Assembly: GCA_019637645.1 (NCBI GenBank)
Contig: JAHBVH010000012.1
Location: forward strand, 62,001 to 126,000
Source of the DNA: Caldilineaceae bacterium
GTDB taxonomy: Bacteria > Chloroflexota > Anaerolineae > Caldilineales > Caldilineaceae
Direction: 5' to 3'
Length of the DNA: 64,000 nt
Shown: positions 51,661 through 61,046 of the stretch, in pieces
How the letters are laid out: each line of letters begins with the position of its first letter
Position numbering within the stretch: the first letter of the stretch is position 1
Program-made: the position numbers and the translations under genes
Notes under the pieces: generated by a model
Seen by the model: the letters and a program-made list of their open reading frames with translations, nothing else
The model's database searches: none
What the model was told of the DNA's origin: nothing

Positions 51661-52611
51661 ATGAACACCAAGAGGTTTGCGAGCTTTGCTTGGGGCGTTC
51701 TAGGATTTAATATCCTGGTTGTTTTGTGGGGTGCAGTAGTGCGGGCCACAGGCTCTGGCGCTGGCTGTGGGAGTCATTGGCCACTCTGCCAAGGGGAGCT
51801 AGTACCACGCGAGCCCGCGATGGAAACGCTCATCGAGCTTTCCCACCGCCTGACTAGTGGGTTGGCGCTGATCAGCGTTGTGATCTTGCTGATCTGGTCT
51901 TGGCGTCTTTTTCCCAAAGGCCATATTGTGCGGCAGGCGGCGTTCACCTCGATGTTCTTCATGATTGTTGAGGCATTGTTAGGGGCGGGACTTGTGCTCT
52001 TTGAATATGTCGCCTTTAATCAATCGATTGCGCGGGCGTATTGGATGGCTGGGCATTTGGTCAACACCTTTCTCCTGCTGGCGGCCATTGCCCTTACGGC
52101 TTGGTGGGCGTCCGGCTATGCCTCCTGGCAATGGCGCGGTCAAGGCGCGATCCGCTGGCTCCTGGGATTGGCGTGGCTTGCCATGTTGATGCTAGGGGTG
52201 AGTGGTGCCGTTACTGCTTTGGGGGATACGCTAGCCATTACCGGCCAAATTTCGCCAACCGAATCAACCCTGGTCGCGCAGTTGGTGGCACTCCGTATCT
52301 ATCATCCCCTCTTGGCGATTGGGATGGGCGTGCTGTTGGTGGCTATCACGCTCCAGGTGATGGCGCGGCGACCAAGCCGTGAAACCCAACGCTGGGGAAG
52401 ATTGTTGATCGGGGTCTTTGTCGCGGAGCTGCTCATCGGGGCCGTCAATGTTGCGCTCAAAGCACCTGTTTGGCTCCAAATTGTGCATCTCTTTGCCGCT
52501 GATCTCATCTGGCTGTCGTTGGTCTTGCTAACAGCCGCAGCCCTGGCGGTCGAGCAGCCGGTGGTGGACAGCCAACGCCCAGCCATGGTTGAACAGCCAA
52601 CAAGCAGGTAA
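51661..52611 (+). CDS. ctaA: Heme A synthase (CtaA/COX15)
   Basis: 316 residues from ATG 51661, with AAAGGAAT upstream. Eight membrane helices in two homologous halves. First half: GAVVRATGSGAGCGSHWPLC with the loop Cys pair (about 38 and 45), His in ELSHRLTSG (about 63) and GHLVNTFLLL (about 131). Second half: RIYHPLLAIG and IVHLFAADL with the heme-ligand histidines. It converts heme O to heme A, implying a heme-A terminal oxidase and aerobic respiration. It stands alone, without ctaB nearby. Confidence 0.92.
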   Translation: MNTKRFASFAWGVLGFNILVVLWGAVVRATGSGAGCGSHWPLCQGELVPREPAMETLIELSHRLTSGLALISVVILLIWSWRLFPKGHIVRQAAFTSMFFMIVEALLGAGLVLFEYVAFNQSIARAYWMAGHLVNTFLLLAAIALTAWWASGYASWQWRGQGAIRWLLGLAWLAMLMLGVSGAVTALGDTLAITGQISPTESTLVAQLVALRIYHPLLAIGMGVLLVAITLQVMARRPSRETQRWGRLLIGVFVAELLIGAVNVALKAPVWLQIVHLFAADLIWLSLVLLTAAALAVEQPVVDSQRPAMVEQPTSR

Positions 52612-52690
52612 TCGGTTAGCCCCGTGCGTTGGCAAGCGCGAGGCGTTGGCAAGCGAGGGGCATTAGCAGAGAGATACCGCTGTTCGCCCT

Positions 52691-54763
52691 TCAAGGGATT
52701 GTCACGAGCACTGGCGCACTGGGCTGCGAGACATTTTGCTGAAAGTCAACTGCCACGAGTGCGTAATAGTAAGTTTGGCCCGCCACCACCGTGGCGTCTT
52801 GATAGGTTAGCGCGGTCAGCAGAGTATCTCCCTGCAAAGGAAGACTGGCGGGCGTCACTGGCAATGCCGTGGTGCGATAGAGTCGATAGCCTGCCACTGT
52901 TTCGTCCTGATTGGCTTGCCACTGGAGAAGAGCGTGCTGCTCCTCCAATGTAACGGTGAGTCCCAGCGGTGGCTCAGGCGGAGTCAGGTCGATCGTAAAC
53001 ATTTGCGCTTCGATGCTGGGTAAGGATTCATTCCCCGCCAGATCGAGCGCGGTCAGGAGATAGTAGTAGGTTTGACCATTCAAGGCAATGGTGTCACGGT
53101 AGGTAGCAGCCGTTAAGGGCGTCGTCCCATTGAGCGGCGCTTGCGTGCGATCAACGGGGAGCTGATTACTCCGGTAGACATTGTAACCAGCCAGATCTGG
53201 TTCGCTGTTGGGTTGCCACCGTAGTTGCAGCTGCTCGCCGGCTAAATTGACCGCAATGTTCACTGGTCGATTCGGGGCAAGCAGATCCACCGTCTGGACT
53301 TCGACCGCTTGGCTAGCGGCGGCCTCTTCGTTAGATTGCGTAATCGCCGTCACTACATAGACATATTGGCTGCCATCGGGTGTAACCGTGTCCACATAAG
53401 TGGGCTCGGTGAGCGGGCTGCTATTGATCCGATTGCCGAGCCCGCTAGCCTCGCCATAGGCGCGATAGAGATTATAGCCGCGCACGGCAGTCGATGAGGA
53501 AGGTAACCAAGTTAGATACACTTTGTTGTTGGTAATGCGCGCGGTCAGTTCGATCGCCAGGGTTACCGCGAGTGTTGGCGGTGGCGTCGCGGTCGGTTGT
53601 GGCGTCGCGGTGGGCAGGGGGGTAGCCGTTGGTGGGGGTGGGTAGGTTGGTGTAGCTGTGCTCGTCCACACGGGTGCCCAGGTTGCCGTCCAAGTAGGAA
53701 GCGGAGTCGGCGCATAGGTCGGCAGCCAAGTGGGGGTAGCGGTTGCCAGCAAGAGCAACGAGATGGGCGTCATGGTCGCATTGGAAGCAACTAAGGTTGG
53801 TGTGGCGACGGTCGGGAGCGGTGTTGGTGCGGCGGTAGTTGGCGTGGCTGTGGCTGGCACGGTTGGTGTCCAAGTGGCCGCGGCAACTGTTGCCGGAGCC
53901 GGAGGCCAGGTTGCCGTTGGCGTTGGTGCACGCCCAAGCTGGATCGCGGTGGGCAGCAAAACGGGTAGGCCGGTATAAGTGGGGGTTGGTACTAATAAGG
54001 CAGCCGAGAGCGTCGGCACAACGGCCGCGGTGATTGTTGCTACCACTGCTTGTTCGGGCTCAATCGCCACCGGCGATGCGGTGGGAGTGGCGGTAAAGGC
54101 CAATGCTAGTGCGGACGGTGCTGTTGCGGTTGCTGCGGTCGGCGGTGGGTGCATGGGAGACTCGACAGCGACCAAATCTGGCAGCGTACTGACAACCGTA
54201 GCCATCTCTGCTGTGGGTAAATGGCCCAGATTTGGAGTAACCACAATCACCGCGGGTGTTTCAAGGAGGGCAACGGAAGCTGGTGGCCTAGCAACGGGCG
54301 ACGCAGCCCTAGATTCTATTTGGGCGAGCGGCAATGGCCTATGCAATTCGCTGACGACGGCGGCGGCGCGCACGACCGTTTGAGCCACAAAATCTGGTGT
54401 AGCCGTAACACTGAGAATCGGCGCCTGCGCCGCGGCAAGTGCCGACTGGATCAGCTCGGTTACTTGTTCAGGCGAACCGTAGGGATTTTCGTCCCAAATC
54501 TTGGCTTCAATCACGCTCAGGCTAAGAGGCGCAACGGCCACAGGCACTGGCAAGCGATAATCAGCTACTAACTTGGAACGCATGCTAACGGGAATGATGC
54601 CGAGCACCGACCGCTGTCCACGAAACTCTGTATGCAGAAAAAGCAGCAAGCAGAGGAACAACACAAAAGCGGTCAGATAAAACAGGCGTTTGGGTACAAA
54701 GGCCCGTTCGCGCTGGATAGACAGGTGTAACGTGTGTAGCCAGAAGGGACGTTTCAACCGCAT
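52691..54763 (-). CDS. Membrane-anchored Pro/Thr-rich protein with three fibronectin III domains
   Basis: 690 residues from ATG 54763, which shares one base with the upstream stop (TAATG) and has GGAGAG in front. One membrane helix (about 30-45, LTAFVLFLCLLLFLH), then about 350 residues of low-complexity Pro/Thr/Ala sequence (TATPT, PTPTYT, ATPQPTATPPPT), then three FnIII repeats (about 400-490, 495-590 and 595-690) each with GYNLYR- or GYRLYR-type strands. A cell-surface stalk-type protein. It is translationally coupled to the cyclase-like receptor, suggesting a joint role in sensing. Confidence 0.85.
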   Translation of the reverse strand: MRLKRPFWLHTLHLSIQRERAFVPKRLFYLTAFVLFLCLLLFLHTEFRGQRSVLGIIPVSMRSKLVADYRLPVPVAVAPLSLSVIEAKIWDENPYGSPEQVTELIQSALAAAQAPILSVTATPDFVAQTVVRAAAVVSELHRPLPLAQIESRAASPVARPPASVALLETPAVIVVTPNLGHLPTAEMATVVSTLPDLVAVESPMHPPPTAATATAPSALALAFTATPTASPVAIEPEQAVVATITAAVVPTLSAALLVPTPTYTGLPVLLPTAIQLGRAPTPTATWPPAPATVAAATWTPTVPATATPTTAAPTPLPTVATPTLVASNATMTPISLLLLATATPTWLPTYAPTPLPTWTATWAPVWTSTATPTYPPPPTATPLPTATPQPTATPPPTLAVTLAIELTARITNNKVYLTWLPSSSTAVRGYNLYRAYGEASGLGNRINSSPLTEPTYVDTVTPDGSQYVYVVTAITQSNEEAAASQAVEVQTVDLLAPNRPVNIAVNLAGEQLQLRWQPNSEPDLAGYNVYRSNQLPVDRTQAPLNGTTPLTAATYRDTIALNGQTYYYLLTALDLAGNESLPSIEAQMFTIDLTPPEPPLGLTVTLEEQHALLQWQANQDETVAGYRLYRTTALPVTPASLPLQGDTLLTALTYQDATVVAGQTYYYALVAVDFQQNVSQPSAPVLVTIP

Positions 54764-56991
54764 TAAACGACTCTCCACATGACCATCGATGATGCCTCAT
54801 CAACAGGACGAGCTGTACAGAGGCGATAGAGGGTAATCGGGGCCGACTTGCCGCGCAGTAGATGTTGCCCCAGCGGTTCAAAATAGAACTCTTTACGCCG
54901 AGGGCCAAGGGCATCGATGGTTTGTTGGCTGACCACGATCACATTGTCATTAAAGGTTTTGGTAAATTCACCTAGCCGGCTGGTGGCGTTCACTGTATCG
55001 CCCACGATTGTATATTGAAGCCGTTCAGCCGACCCTAGCCCCCCTGCGGTAACCACACCACTGTGCAAGGCAATCCCCGTCAACAGGGGCGGCTCCCCAC
55101 GTTGCAAACGCCGTTCATTACTTTGTTCAATCACCGCCAACATCTGTTGGGCAGCGACACAGGCGTGATAGGCCCCTGCGGAGGGTGTCAGGGGTTTGGG
55201 CAAGACGCCAAAAAAGGCAACTAACGAATCACCGGCAAAGGCATTGATCACACCCTGGTTTCCATTGATAGCGGGGACGAGCTCGCTAAAATATTCATTC
55301 AACCACCGCAAAACGGTGGTAGAGTCGGCCTGTTCCGAAAGGGGCGTAAAATTACGGATATCACTCATCAGGACAGTTGTCATCACGTCTTGACCAGCCA
55401 GCCGCAATTCCCCAGCTTGAAAAGCCTGTCGCAGCTGTTCGCGCACGGGCGGCGAGACTGTTCGTCCCAGGAGATCGCGGTAGATCACGCTCTCGCGCAG
55501 TTGTTGGATCATCCGATTGAACGAAGCAACCAAGAGACCGATTTCGTCAGCGCCTGCCGGATCGACCTGGACATCCAGATTGCCACTGGCCACGGCACTG
55601 GAAGCGCGAATCAAGCGGACCAGTGGTGTGGTAATGCGATTCGCCAGATAGAGCCCGAGGAGCGTAACCAAGAGGAAAGCCAGGATCACCCACAGCGCCA
55701 GTTGGAGGCGTTGGTCAGCCGCCAGCCGGATCAACAGCGCGCGCGTGAGGGCTGTGCCGTAGAAGCCGAGCGTATCACCACGGCTGGTGCGCCAGACCCC
55801 AAGTACTTCGCGGTAGTCACTGCTGCCCGCGACGACTTTACGCACTAAACTAGCCTGGGCGTGCTGTTGGGCAATGGTTGTCAGCTCGATCGGGGTCAGC
55901 GCGGGGGGCGAAGCAATGGGGTCCAAGGTCGAACTGAGCACGCTGCCCTGTTGATCATAGAAGGTAATATTCGCTAGCACGGCTTGCTTCATGGTATTGG
56001 CAAGCTCAGTCACATCGGTACCTACCAGGAGGAGCCCCACCATGGTCTGTGTTTGATCCAGCACAGGGCCAGCGACATAGAGGAAATCGCGCCCTTGTTC
56101 GTGAAAGAGGCCCGCATAACGGCGGTAGCCATCTCCCGGTGCTTGATTGCGTGCCGCTTCGACAAAGGGAGCGGATAGAAAGGCGACGTCGCGCCAAGCT
56201 TGGTAGACATTGGCTTCCCCCGTTTGCCGTAGCGAGAGCAAGGAGATATTACCGCGCTGTGGCAAGAAATCGACGGCATCGGGACCATAGTTGATCACGG
56301 TGGGCAAGAGCAGGCGACGCAAGGCTTCGGCATCCTCGGCGGCCAGCTCTTGTGTCATGCCATCCGTAAAGGCCAGGGCGCGCCAAGCAGTCAGCAACGC
56401 TTGTTCCTCTTTTACAATGCGGTCGGCAGCCATAATGCCAGCATCGACCAACTGACGCTGAAAACGTTCCTCCATCGTCTCGGTTAGCAAACGGCTGGTC
56501 AGCAACACCCCTGCGATCATCACCACGGCGGACAGCAGTAAATAGGGTAGGGTAATTTTTAGATGCACCGGAAAGCGTAGTTTTTTGGGCATCAGCCATA
56601 GCTGGTCTAATCCCAGGGTCTGCGCTTGGTCGCCAGGCGATTGCAGGAGGGCCTGCTCCAGTCGTTCGGTGGTCACTGGTTTGAGCAGCAGCGAACGGAT
56701 ATCTGACCGGGAAAGGTGGACTTCGGCGGCGTTGGCGGTTACGCCAATCAGTTGCGCCTTGGGGTGCTGGGTGCGAATGTGTTGGATCAAGCCTTCTAGT
56801 GTCGCCGCTGGTAGTTGGAGATCTACGAAGATCAAATCGAACCGTTGTTCGTCTAACAGTGTTCGGACTTGAATCAAATTTTCAGCAAGCCAGTAACGCC
56901 AGTTGCGGCTTTCACAGAAATCGGCAACTTGGTGCGCATCGCGAAACTCTGTCAGCAGAATCAGTACCTGTGTAGCGTGATGAATGTTCAA
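54763..56991 (-). CDS. Class III adenylate/guanylate cyclase-like receptor with receiver and HAMP
   Basis: 742 residues from TTG 56991, with GGGAG nine bases upstream; the frame upstream crosses a tandem repeat and is not used. Degenerate receiver domain (FVDLQL, GVTAN, LLKPV), membrane helix, Cache-like extracytoplasmic region, second helix, HAMP (about 465-515) and a class III cyclase domain: metal Asp in VLMSDIRNFTPLSE and in FAGDSLVAFFG, GDTVNATSRLGEF with Asn and Arg. The purine-specifying Lys expected in the INKF-GD segment is Ala (INAFAGD), so activity or specificity is uncertain. Followed by the overlapping FnIII gene. Confidence 0.88.
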   Translation of the reverse strand: MNIHHATQVLILLTEFRDAHQVADFCESRNWRYWLAENLIQVRTLLDEQRFDLIFVDLQLPAATLEGLIQHIRTQHPKAQLIGVTANAAEVHLSRSDIRSLLLKPVTTERLEQALLQSPGDQAQTLGLDQLWLMPKKLRFPVHLKITLPYLLLSAVVMIAGVLLTSRLLTETMEERFQRQLVDAGIMAADRIVKEEQALLTAWRALAFTDGMTQELAAEDAEALRRLLLPTVINYGPDAVDFLPQRGNISLLSLRQTGEANVYQAWRDVAFLSAPFVEAARNQAPGDGYRRYAGLFHEQGRDFLYVAGPVLDQTQTMVGLLLVGTDVTELANTMKQAVLANITFYDQQGSVLSSTLDPIASPPALTPIELTTIAQQHAQASLVRKVVAGSSDYREVLGVWRTSRGDTLGFYGTALTRALLIRLAADQRLQLALWVILAFLLVTLLGLYLANRITTPLVRLIRASSAVASGNLDVQVDPAGADEIGLLVASFNRMIQQLRESVIYRDLLGRTVSPPVREQLRQAFQAGELRLAGQDVMTTVLMSDIRNFTPLSEQADSTTVLRWLNEYFSELVPAINGNQGVINAFAGDSLVAFFGVLPKPLTPSAGAYHACVAAQQMLAVIEQSNERRLQRGEPPLLTGIALHSGVVTAGGLGSAERLQYTIVGDTVNATSRLGEFTKTFNDNVIVVSQQTIDALGPRRKEFYFEPLGQHLLRGKSAPITLYRLCTARPVDEASSMVMWRVV

Positions 56992-57331
56992 CTTTGTTAC
57001 TCCCTTGCAGCAAGGCAAGTGAAGCCCCTGCACAGCGTACAGAACCAGTGTACAGAACCAGTGTACAGAACCAGTGTACAGAACCAGTGTACAGAACCAG
57101 TGTATAGGATCATGGGCAAGCCACCGCCAACAGGGGTGTTCTTGCAAAAAACAACAGCGGGAGTAGACTACCATTGCCACTAGAGAAACGCGTCTGCTTC
57201 TATTTGGGTTGATCCGCCACCTTGCGGCGCTAACCCCATTATCGACCATTGCATTTGTCGCGCTGATCACCAAGGGCAGCACACGCCAAAGGGAAACAAC
57301 GCAGGACGACCTACGCCATCATCGCGGGCCA
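56992..57331. other. Intergenic region upstream of the cyclase gene, with tandem repeats
   Basis: Contains the five-copy 13-base tandem repeat at 57037-57101. No gene is seen between the small membrane-protein stop at 57332 and the repeat. Confidence 0.5.
57037..57101. repeat. Five exact 13-bp tandem repeats GTACAGAACCAGT
   Basis: Five identical contiguous copies followed by a partial GTA, 46-110 bases upstream of the cyclase start. The 13-base unit is not a multiple of three and the region is untranslated if the TTG start is right, so copy-number change would alter promoter spacing rather than protein. Confidence 0.9.
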
Positions 57332-57628
57332 TTAACGGCGGCGCGGTTTCAGATCAGCCGTTAATGATTGGACCGTGCGGCGGAAGCCAACCAAGGTACT
57401 GCTTGTTTTAACCACAGGCTCAACCACCGTATCGCTGACAAAGGTCGTTGTCCCACGGACCGTATTCACCGTTTCCCGAGCGTCCGTTAGAATGGGCTTA
57501 ATCTCATTTTGCACCATCTTGATCAAGCGCCATACCTGCCAGACTAACACGCCTAACAAGAGGCCGATGACAATACTTTGCAGGGCAATAATAATAATCG
57601 CAATATCGCGAATTGTTGCAGCAACCAT
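57332..57628 (-). CDS. Small single-span membrane protein (DUF948-like)
   Basis: 98 residues; GAGGAATTTC precedes the ATG at 57628. One long hydrophobic helix (about 7-33, IAIIIIALQSIVIGLLLGVLV) followed by an amphipathic, probably coiled-coil region with ILTDARETVNTVRGTTTFVSD and a basic C terminus (LKPRRR). This matches the layout of DUF948/YtxH-like proteins. Function unknown. Confidence 0.7.
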   Translation of the reverse strand: MVAATIRDIAIIIIALQSIVIGLLLGVLVWQVWRLIKMVQNEIKPILTDARETVNTVRGTTTFVSDTVVEPVVKTSSTLVGFRRTVQSLTADLKPRRR

Positions 57629-57683
57629 GAAATTCCTCGTACAAACGTATTCACTACTTTGTTAGGCGTTACGCACTTGGGCC

Positions 57684-57716
57684 AGACCTGACAGGTTTGT
57701 TAAACCTATCAGGTCT
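57684..57716. repeat. Module-P palindrome, copy 7
   Basis: AGACCTGACAGGTTT (57684-57698) and AAACCTATCAGGTCT (57702-57716) pair with one wobble around GTT. It is preceded by GGCGTTACGCACTTGG and followed by CTCTGGTCACG, like the copy at 273-305. Confidence 0.8.
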
Positions 57717-57842
57717 CTGGTCACGCTGATCAACTGCATAACTTCTATTTGTTTACAAAGTTTCTCAATATTGGGTGTGCGCACCGCCCTGAAGGCACAG
57801 GGCGGTCATATCAAAAAAGTTAATAAACACGCTATTCACCCC

Positions 57843-58103
57843 TCAGGGTGCAATTAACCGGGCAATAGCCATGAGCAGCCAGGCCCCCACCGACGCTTCC
57901 ACAACATGCAATTGACCGATCTGCAAGATCGGCAGGTTCGTCAAGGCACCCATCACCTGCCCAAAGCCAAAGCCGATGGCGGCCATGACAAGCATCATGA
58001 TCAGATCGCGCAGGTTACGCCCTAGCCAAAGATGTAACAACGCGGCATAGCCCAAGCAAAGCATAGTGCCGAGCACGAGAGCAGGGGGGACCTCCGGTAT
58101 CAT
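57843..58103 (-). CDS. Small hydrophobic membrane protein coupled to mnmA
   Basis: 86 residues with three hydrophobic helices (about 8-25, 33-52, 65-84). Its ATG overlaps the mnmA TGA by four bases (58100-58103), so translation is coupled. No family was recognised; the arrangement with mnmA suggests a conserved operon but not a function. Confidence 0.65.
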   Translation of the reverse strand: MIPEVPPALVLGTMLCLGYAALLHLWLGRNLRDLIMMLVMAAIGFGFGQVMGALTNLPILQIGQLHVVEASVGAWLLMAIARLIAP

Positions 58104-59215
58104 CGCGCAATGGTCCCACCACCCAAACAGAGATCATCGGCGTAAAAAACAGCCCCTTGCCCCGGTGTAATATCACGCAGCGGTTCATCAAATTGAACAA
58201 GCACATCGCCGGGCGCGTCCGCATTACCTGGTTGCGGAAAGAGGGTACAGGGAACGGCTTGGGCGCGATAGCGAATCTTGCATTGGGCCCGCGTACCCCA
58301 TGCAGGCCTATCGAGTGTCCAGTTTACCTTGGTCGCGACCAATTCCGTCCGCCCCAACTCGGCCAACGTCCCAATGACCAGGGTATTGGTCGCCTGATCG
58401 AGCTGTAAGACATACATGGGTTCGCTGGCCCCACTAATGCCTAAGCCCTTACGCTGACCAATGGTGTAGCCGGGCAACCCTTGATGTTCCCCATAGACAT
58501 GGCCGTGACGATCCACGATCAACCCAGGGCGCATGGCTTCGGCGGTCCAATCGCGCAGAAAGCGGCGATAGTCATCGTCAAAGATAAAACAGAGATCCAT
58601 CGAGTCATGCTTGCTGGCAATGGGCAAACCGTGCGCCGCCGCGATCCGGCGGATCTCCGCTTTGGGATAATCGCCCACGGGGAAGAGCACATCGCGCAAT
58701 TCAGCCTGCCCCATCACACTGAGCACGTAGCTCTGATCCTTCTGGTCGTCCACGGCCTTGAGCAGATGGACCGTGCCGTCAGGCTGTTGGCGCAAGCGCG
58801 CATAGTGTCCCGTGGCTAGATAATCGGCCCCCAAGCGGCGGGCGTAATTCAGCAGATAGTCAAAGCGAATATGGCGATTACACTCCAGGCAAGGATTGGG
58901 GGTCAGCCCAGCGCTATAGCCATCAATAAAAAAGTCAACCACCTGTTGTTTAAAAGGCTGTTCAACGTTGATCAGGTAAAAGGGTATCCCCAATTGGTCG
59001 GCCACCCGCCGTGCATCATGGACACTTTCGAGGCTGCAACATTTGTTGGTTGAGCCTTCGCCTTCGCCCGTCTCTGCCCACAGGCGCATCATCACCCCAA
59101 TGCAGTGATAGCCCTGCTCCACCAGCAGCGCTGCCGCAACCGAACTATCTACGCCCCCACTCATGGCGACAACCACCGTTGTATCGGCGGGTGCCTTTGC
59201 TTGCTTTTGTCTCAT
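58100..59215 (-). CDS. mnmA: tRNA-specific 2-thiouridylase
   Basis: 371 residues from ATG 59215 (GTG at 59227 is an alternative). PP-loop [15 protein letters not shown] binds ATP; catalytic cysteine in [14 protein letters not shown] (about 104) and second cysteine in [16 protein letters not shown] (about 198) make the persulfide relay. Then [15 protein letters not shown] and the C-terminal barrel. It introduces s2 at U34 of tRNA Lys, Glu and Gln. First gene of a two-gene operon; 14-bp tandem repeats lie upstream. Confidence 0.95.
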   Translation of the reverse strand: MRQKQAKAPADTTVVVAMSGGVDSSVAAALLVEQGYHCIGVMMRLWAETGEGEGSTNKCCSLESVHDARRVADQLGIPFYLINVEQPFKQQVVDFFIDGYSAGLTPNPCLECNRHIRFDYLLNYARRLGADYLATGHYARLRQQPDGTVHLLKAVDDQKDQSYVLSVMGQAELRDVLFPVGDYPKAEIRRIAAAHGLPIASKHDSMDLCFIFDDDYRRFLRDWTAEAMRPGLIVDRHGHVYGEHQGLPGYTIGQRKGLGISGASEPMYVLQLDQATNTLVIGTLAELGRTELVATKVNWTLDRPAWGTRAQCKIRYRAQAVPCTLFPQPGNADAPGDVLVQFDEPLRDITPGQGAVFYADDLCLGGGTIAR

Positions 59216-59553
59216 CACCTTGACCACAACATCTCTAAACCGGCTGTACGCTTTTCGACAATAGATTACCGTTGATAGATTACCGTTGATAGATTACCGT
59301 TGATAGATTACCGTTGGCGGGTTACCCTTCGGTCGCACAGCCATACCAAACCCGTTCGACAACCCCACCCAAGCCCTAAGGCGTTGGGCGCTTTCCCATT
59401 CGGCAAGGGTATCGATTGATGCGCGAGCCCACCGGGCGCGAAACGCTCGGTTGTACTCATCTATCTATTGTACACGTGCTTTTTACTTCTGACCACTAAT
59501 AAAGCTTACACTTTTCAAAGATGCTGTCACTATCCCTACCATTAGGGTCTGGA
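59216..59553. other. Intergenic region upstream of mnmA
   Basis: Four 14-bp tandem repeats at 59261-59316. The rest (59317-59553) shows no gene, promoter or hairpin that can be supported. Confidence 0.5.
59261..59316. repeat. Four exact 14-bp tandem repeats ATAGATTACCGTTG
   Basis: Four identical contiguous copies followed by GCGGGTTACC, 46 to 101 bases upstream of the mnmA start. The distance to the start codon is nearly identical to that of the 13-bp repeats before the cyclase gene. Confidence 0.9.
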
Positions 59554-60177
59554 TCAGTCCTTGCGCAGTGTGGCAGCATGAAAGTAACCTTCACCGCCCC
59601 CGTGGGGTACGACAGAGAAGGCTTCTGTTGTAAAGAGGGACGCGGCAAGCGCGCGAAATTGCTCATCGGTATAGCGGGCAAAGAAGCGCTTAGGCTCATA
59701 GTGATCGCCGGCCCAGACCCCTTCTTGATCGATCCCGCCATACTGTCCCCAGTAGAAGAGACCGTTTGGCCGTAGCAGCGTACGAATTTTGGTCAGGATG
59801 GTCGGTAGGAGCGCCTTGGGTACATGTAACAAACAATTGATCGCATAGATGCCCTCAAAGCTATTCGGAGCAAAGCATTGGTCGAGGCTGGCGAAGTCAA
59901 CCACTTGGGCATTTAGTCCCTTCTGGCGACAGTGGGCCACCATTGCCGGTGACAGATCCGTTCCCGTCACGGTTAACCCTTGTTGCTGAAAAAAGAGACT
60001 ATCGCGCCCTGTGCCCATGCCGATCTCGAGTAACGTCTGTTTGCCTTCGGCCTGCAGCATGGTTAAGAAACGCGCCCGTTCGGCCTGCTTCCAAGGGTGC
60101 AGCGTCTTGCCCTCACGCTCTTCAATCATGCGGTCATAGGCAGTACGTAGATTGGTTAAGAGGGTAGCTTCCATCAT
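59554..60177 (-). CDS. Class I SAM-dependent methyltransferase
   Basis: 207 residues. SAM motif TLLEIGMGTGRDSLFFQQQG (about 48-67), acidic loop GTDLSPAMVAHCRQKG, motif post-I and IRTLLRPNGLFYWGQYGG (about 130-147). It belongs to the small-molecule methyltransferase type; substrate not evident. There are two adjacent ATG codons at the start. It is separate from the sugar genes upstream by a 38-base gap with a GACAGTGAGTCA repeat. Confidence 0.85.
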   Translation of the reverse strand: MMEATLLTNLRTAYDRMIEEREGKTLHPWKQAERARFLTMLQAEGKQTLLEIGMGTGRDSLFFQQQGLTVTGTDLSPAMVAHCRQKGLNAQVVDFASLDQCFAPNSFEGIYAINCLLHVPKALLPTILTKIRTLLRPNGLFYWGQYGGIDQEGVWAGDHYEPKRFFARYTDEQFRALAASLFTTEAFSVVPHGGGEGYFHAATLRKD

Positions 60178-60215
60178 ACCTCATCTAGTGGGACAGTGAG
60201 TCAGTGGACAGTGAG

Positions 60216-61046
60216 TCACTGCCCTAACTCGCTCATCCATTGGCGCAAAACCTGGGCATGTTGGGGCATGGCGACTTCGGGTTCTTCAATGGCTGGATGC
60301 CATTGTTTTTCCCATTCGGCGCTCAGATAGCCCCGGTAGCCTTGGGCATAGAGCCATTGGATTGCGGTGCGACAGGGTAGTTCGCCTTCGCCAAGGAGCA
60401 CCAACCGCCAGGAACCATCAGCCTGCTTGAGGCCATCTTTGACATGGACATGTTTGACGCGCGGGCCGATCAACTGCCAAGTCTCTTCGATGGACTCGCC
60501 CATACGGAAAGGATGATGCAGATCCCACACGGCAGCGACCGCGGGGCTATCCACCTGCGCCAGCACCCGCGCCACCTCGGCGCCACGACAGAAAGCGTCA
60601 TGCGTTTCCAACACAATGGTGACGCCTTGTGCTTCCGCCGTGGCCACCCCGCCAAGCAACCCCTGGGCCACCCAATCGATGGTCTGGTCTAATGTCTGCC
60701 CGGCGACGATATTGCCGCCAAAAGTCCGCACCATGGGCGCTTCCAGATCATTCGCCAGCTCGATGTAACGGCGCAACAGTTCCACATTCGCCATGCGCTC
60801 CGCCGGGTCGGGCGAGGAAAAGCGCGTGGAGAGCCCCAAGCCAATGAGCTTGATCTGGTGCTGCTGCAAGACCGCCTTCATCTGTCGGCGGCGCTCCGGT
60901 GGGAGATCAACCGGAATGATCTGGCCGTCGAGCATCCGGACTTCCAAGGCCGCGTAGCCATTGGCGGCGGCTTGTTCCACCGTATGCTCAAACGACCACC
61001 CAGGCGAACCAAGGGTACTCCAGGCCAGGGGATAGAGAGCAGCCAT
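60216..61046 (-). CDS. Sugar phosphate isomerase/epimerase (xylose-isomerase-like TIM barrel)
   Basis: 276 residues from ATG 61046, with GGAGG eight bases upstream; the ATG shares one base with the stop of the oxidoreductase gene (TAATG). AP-endonuclease-2/xylose-isomerase-like barrel: GYAALEVRMLDGQ, metal Glu in ITIVLETHDAFCRG, Asp-His in AAVWDLHHPFRMGE, HVHVKDGLKQADG, and final Glu in YLSAEWEKQW. Likely isomerises or epimerises an inositol- or sugar-derived ketose. Coupled to a Gfo/Idh/MocA dehydrogenase, a standard catabolic pair. Confidence 0.9.
   Translation of the reverse strand: MAALYPLAWSTLGSPGWSFEHTVEQAAANGYAALEVRMLDGQIIPVDLPPERRRQMKAVLQQHQIKLIGLGLSTRFSSPDPAERMANVELLRRYIELANDLEAPMVRTFGGNIVAGQTLDQTIDWVAQGLLGGVATAEAQGVTIVLETHDAFCRGAEVARVLAQVDSPAVAAVWDLHHPFRMGESIEETWQLIGPRVKHVHVKDGLKQADGSWRLVLLGEGELPCRTAIQWLYAQGYRGYLSAEWEKQWHPAIEEPEVAMPQHAQVLRQWMSELGQ

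Noticed and set aside
57037..57101. Possible CRISPR array
   Set aside because: The 13-bp units are directly contiguous with no spacers and no cas genes are nearby. The same applies to 59261-59316 and 63590-63724.
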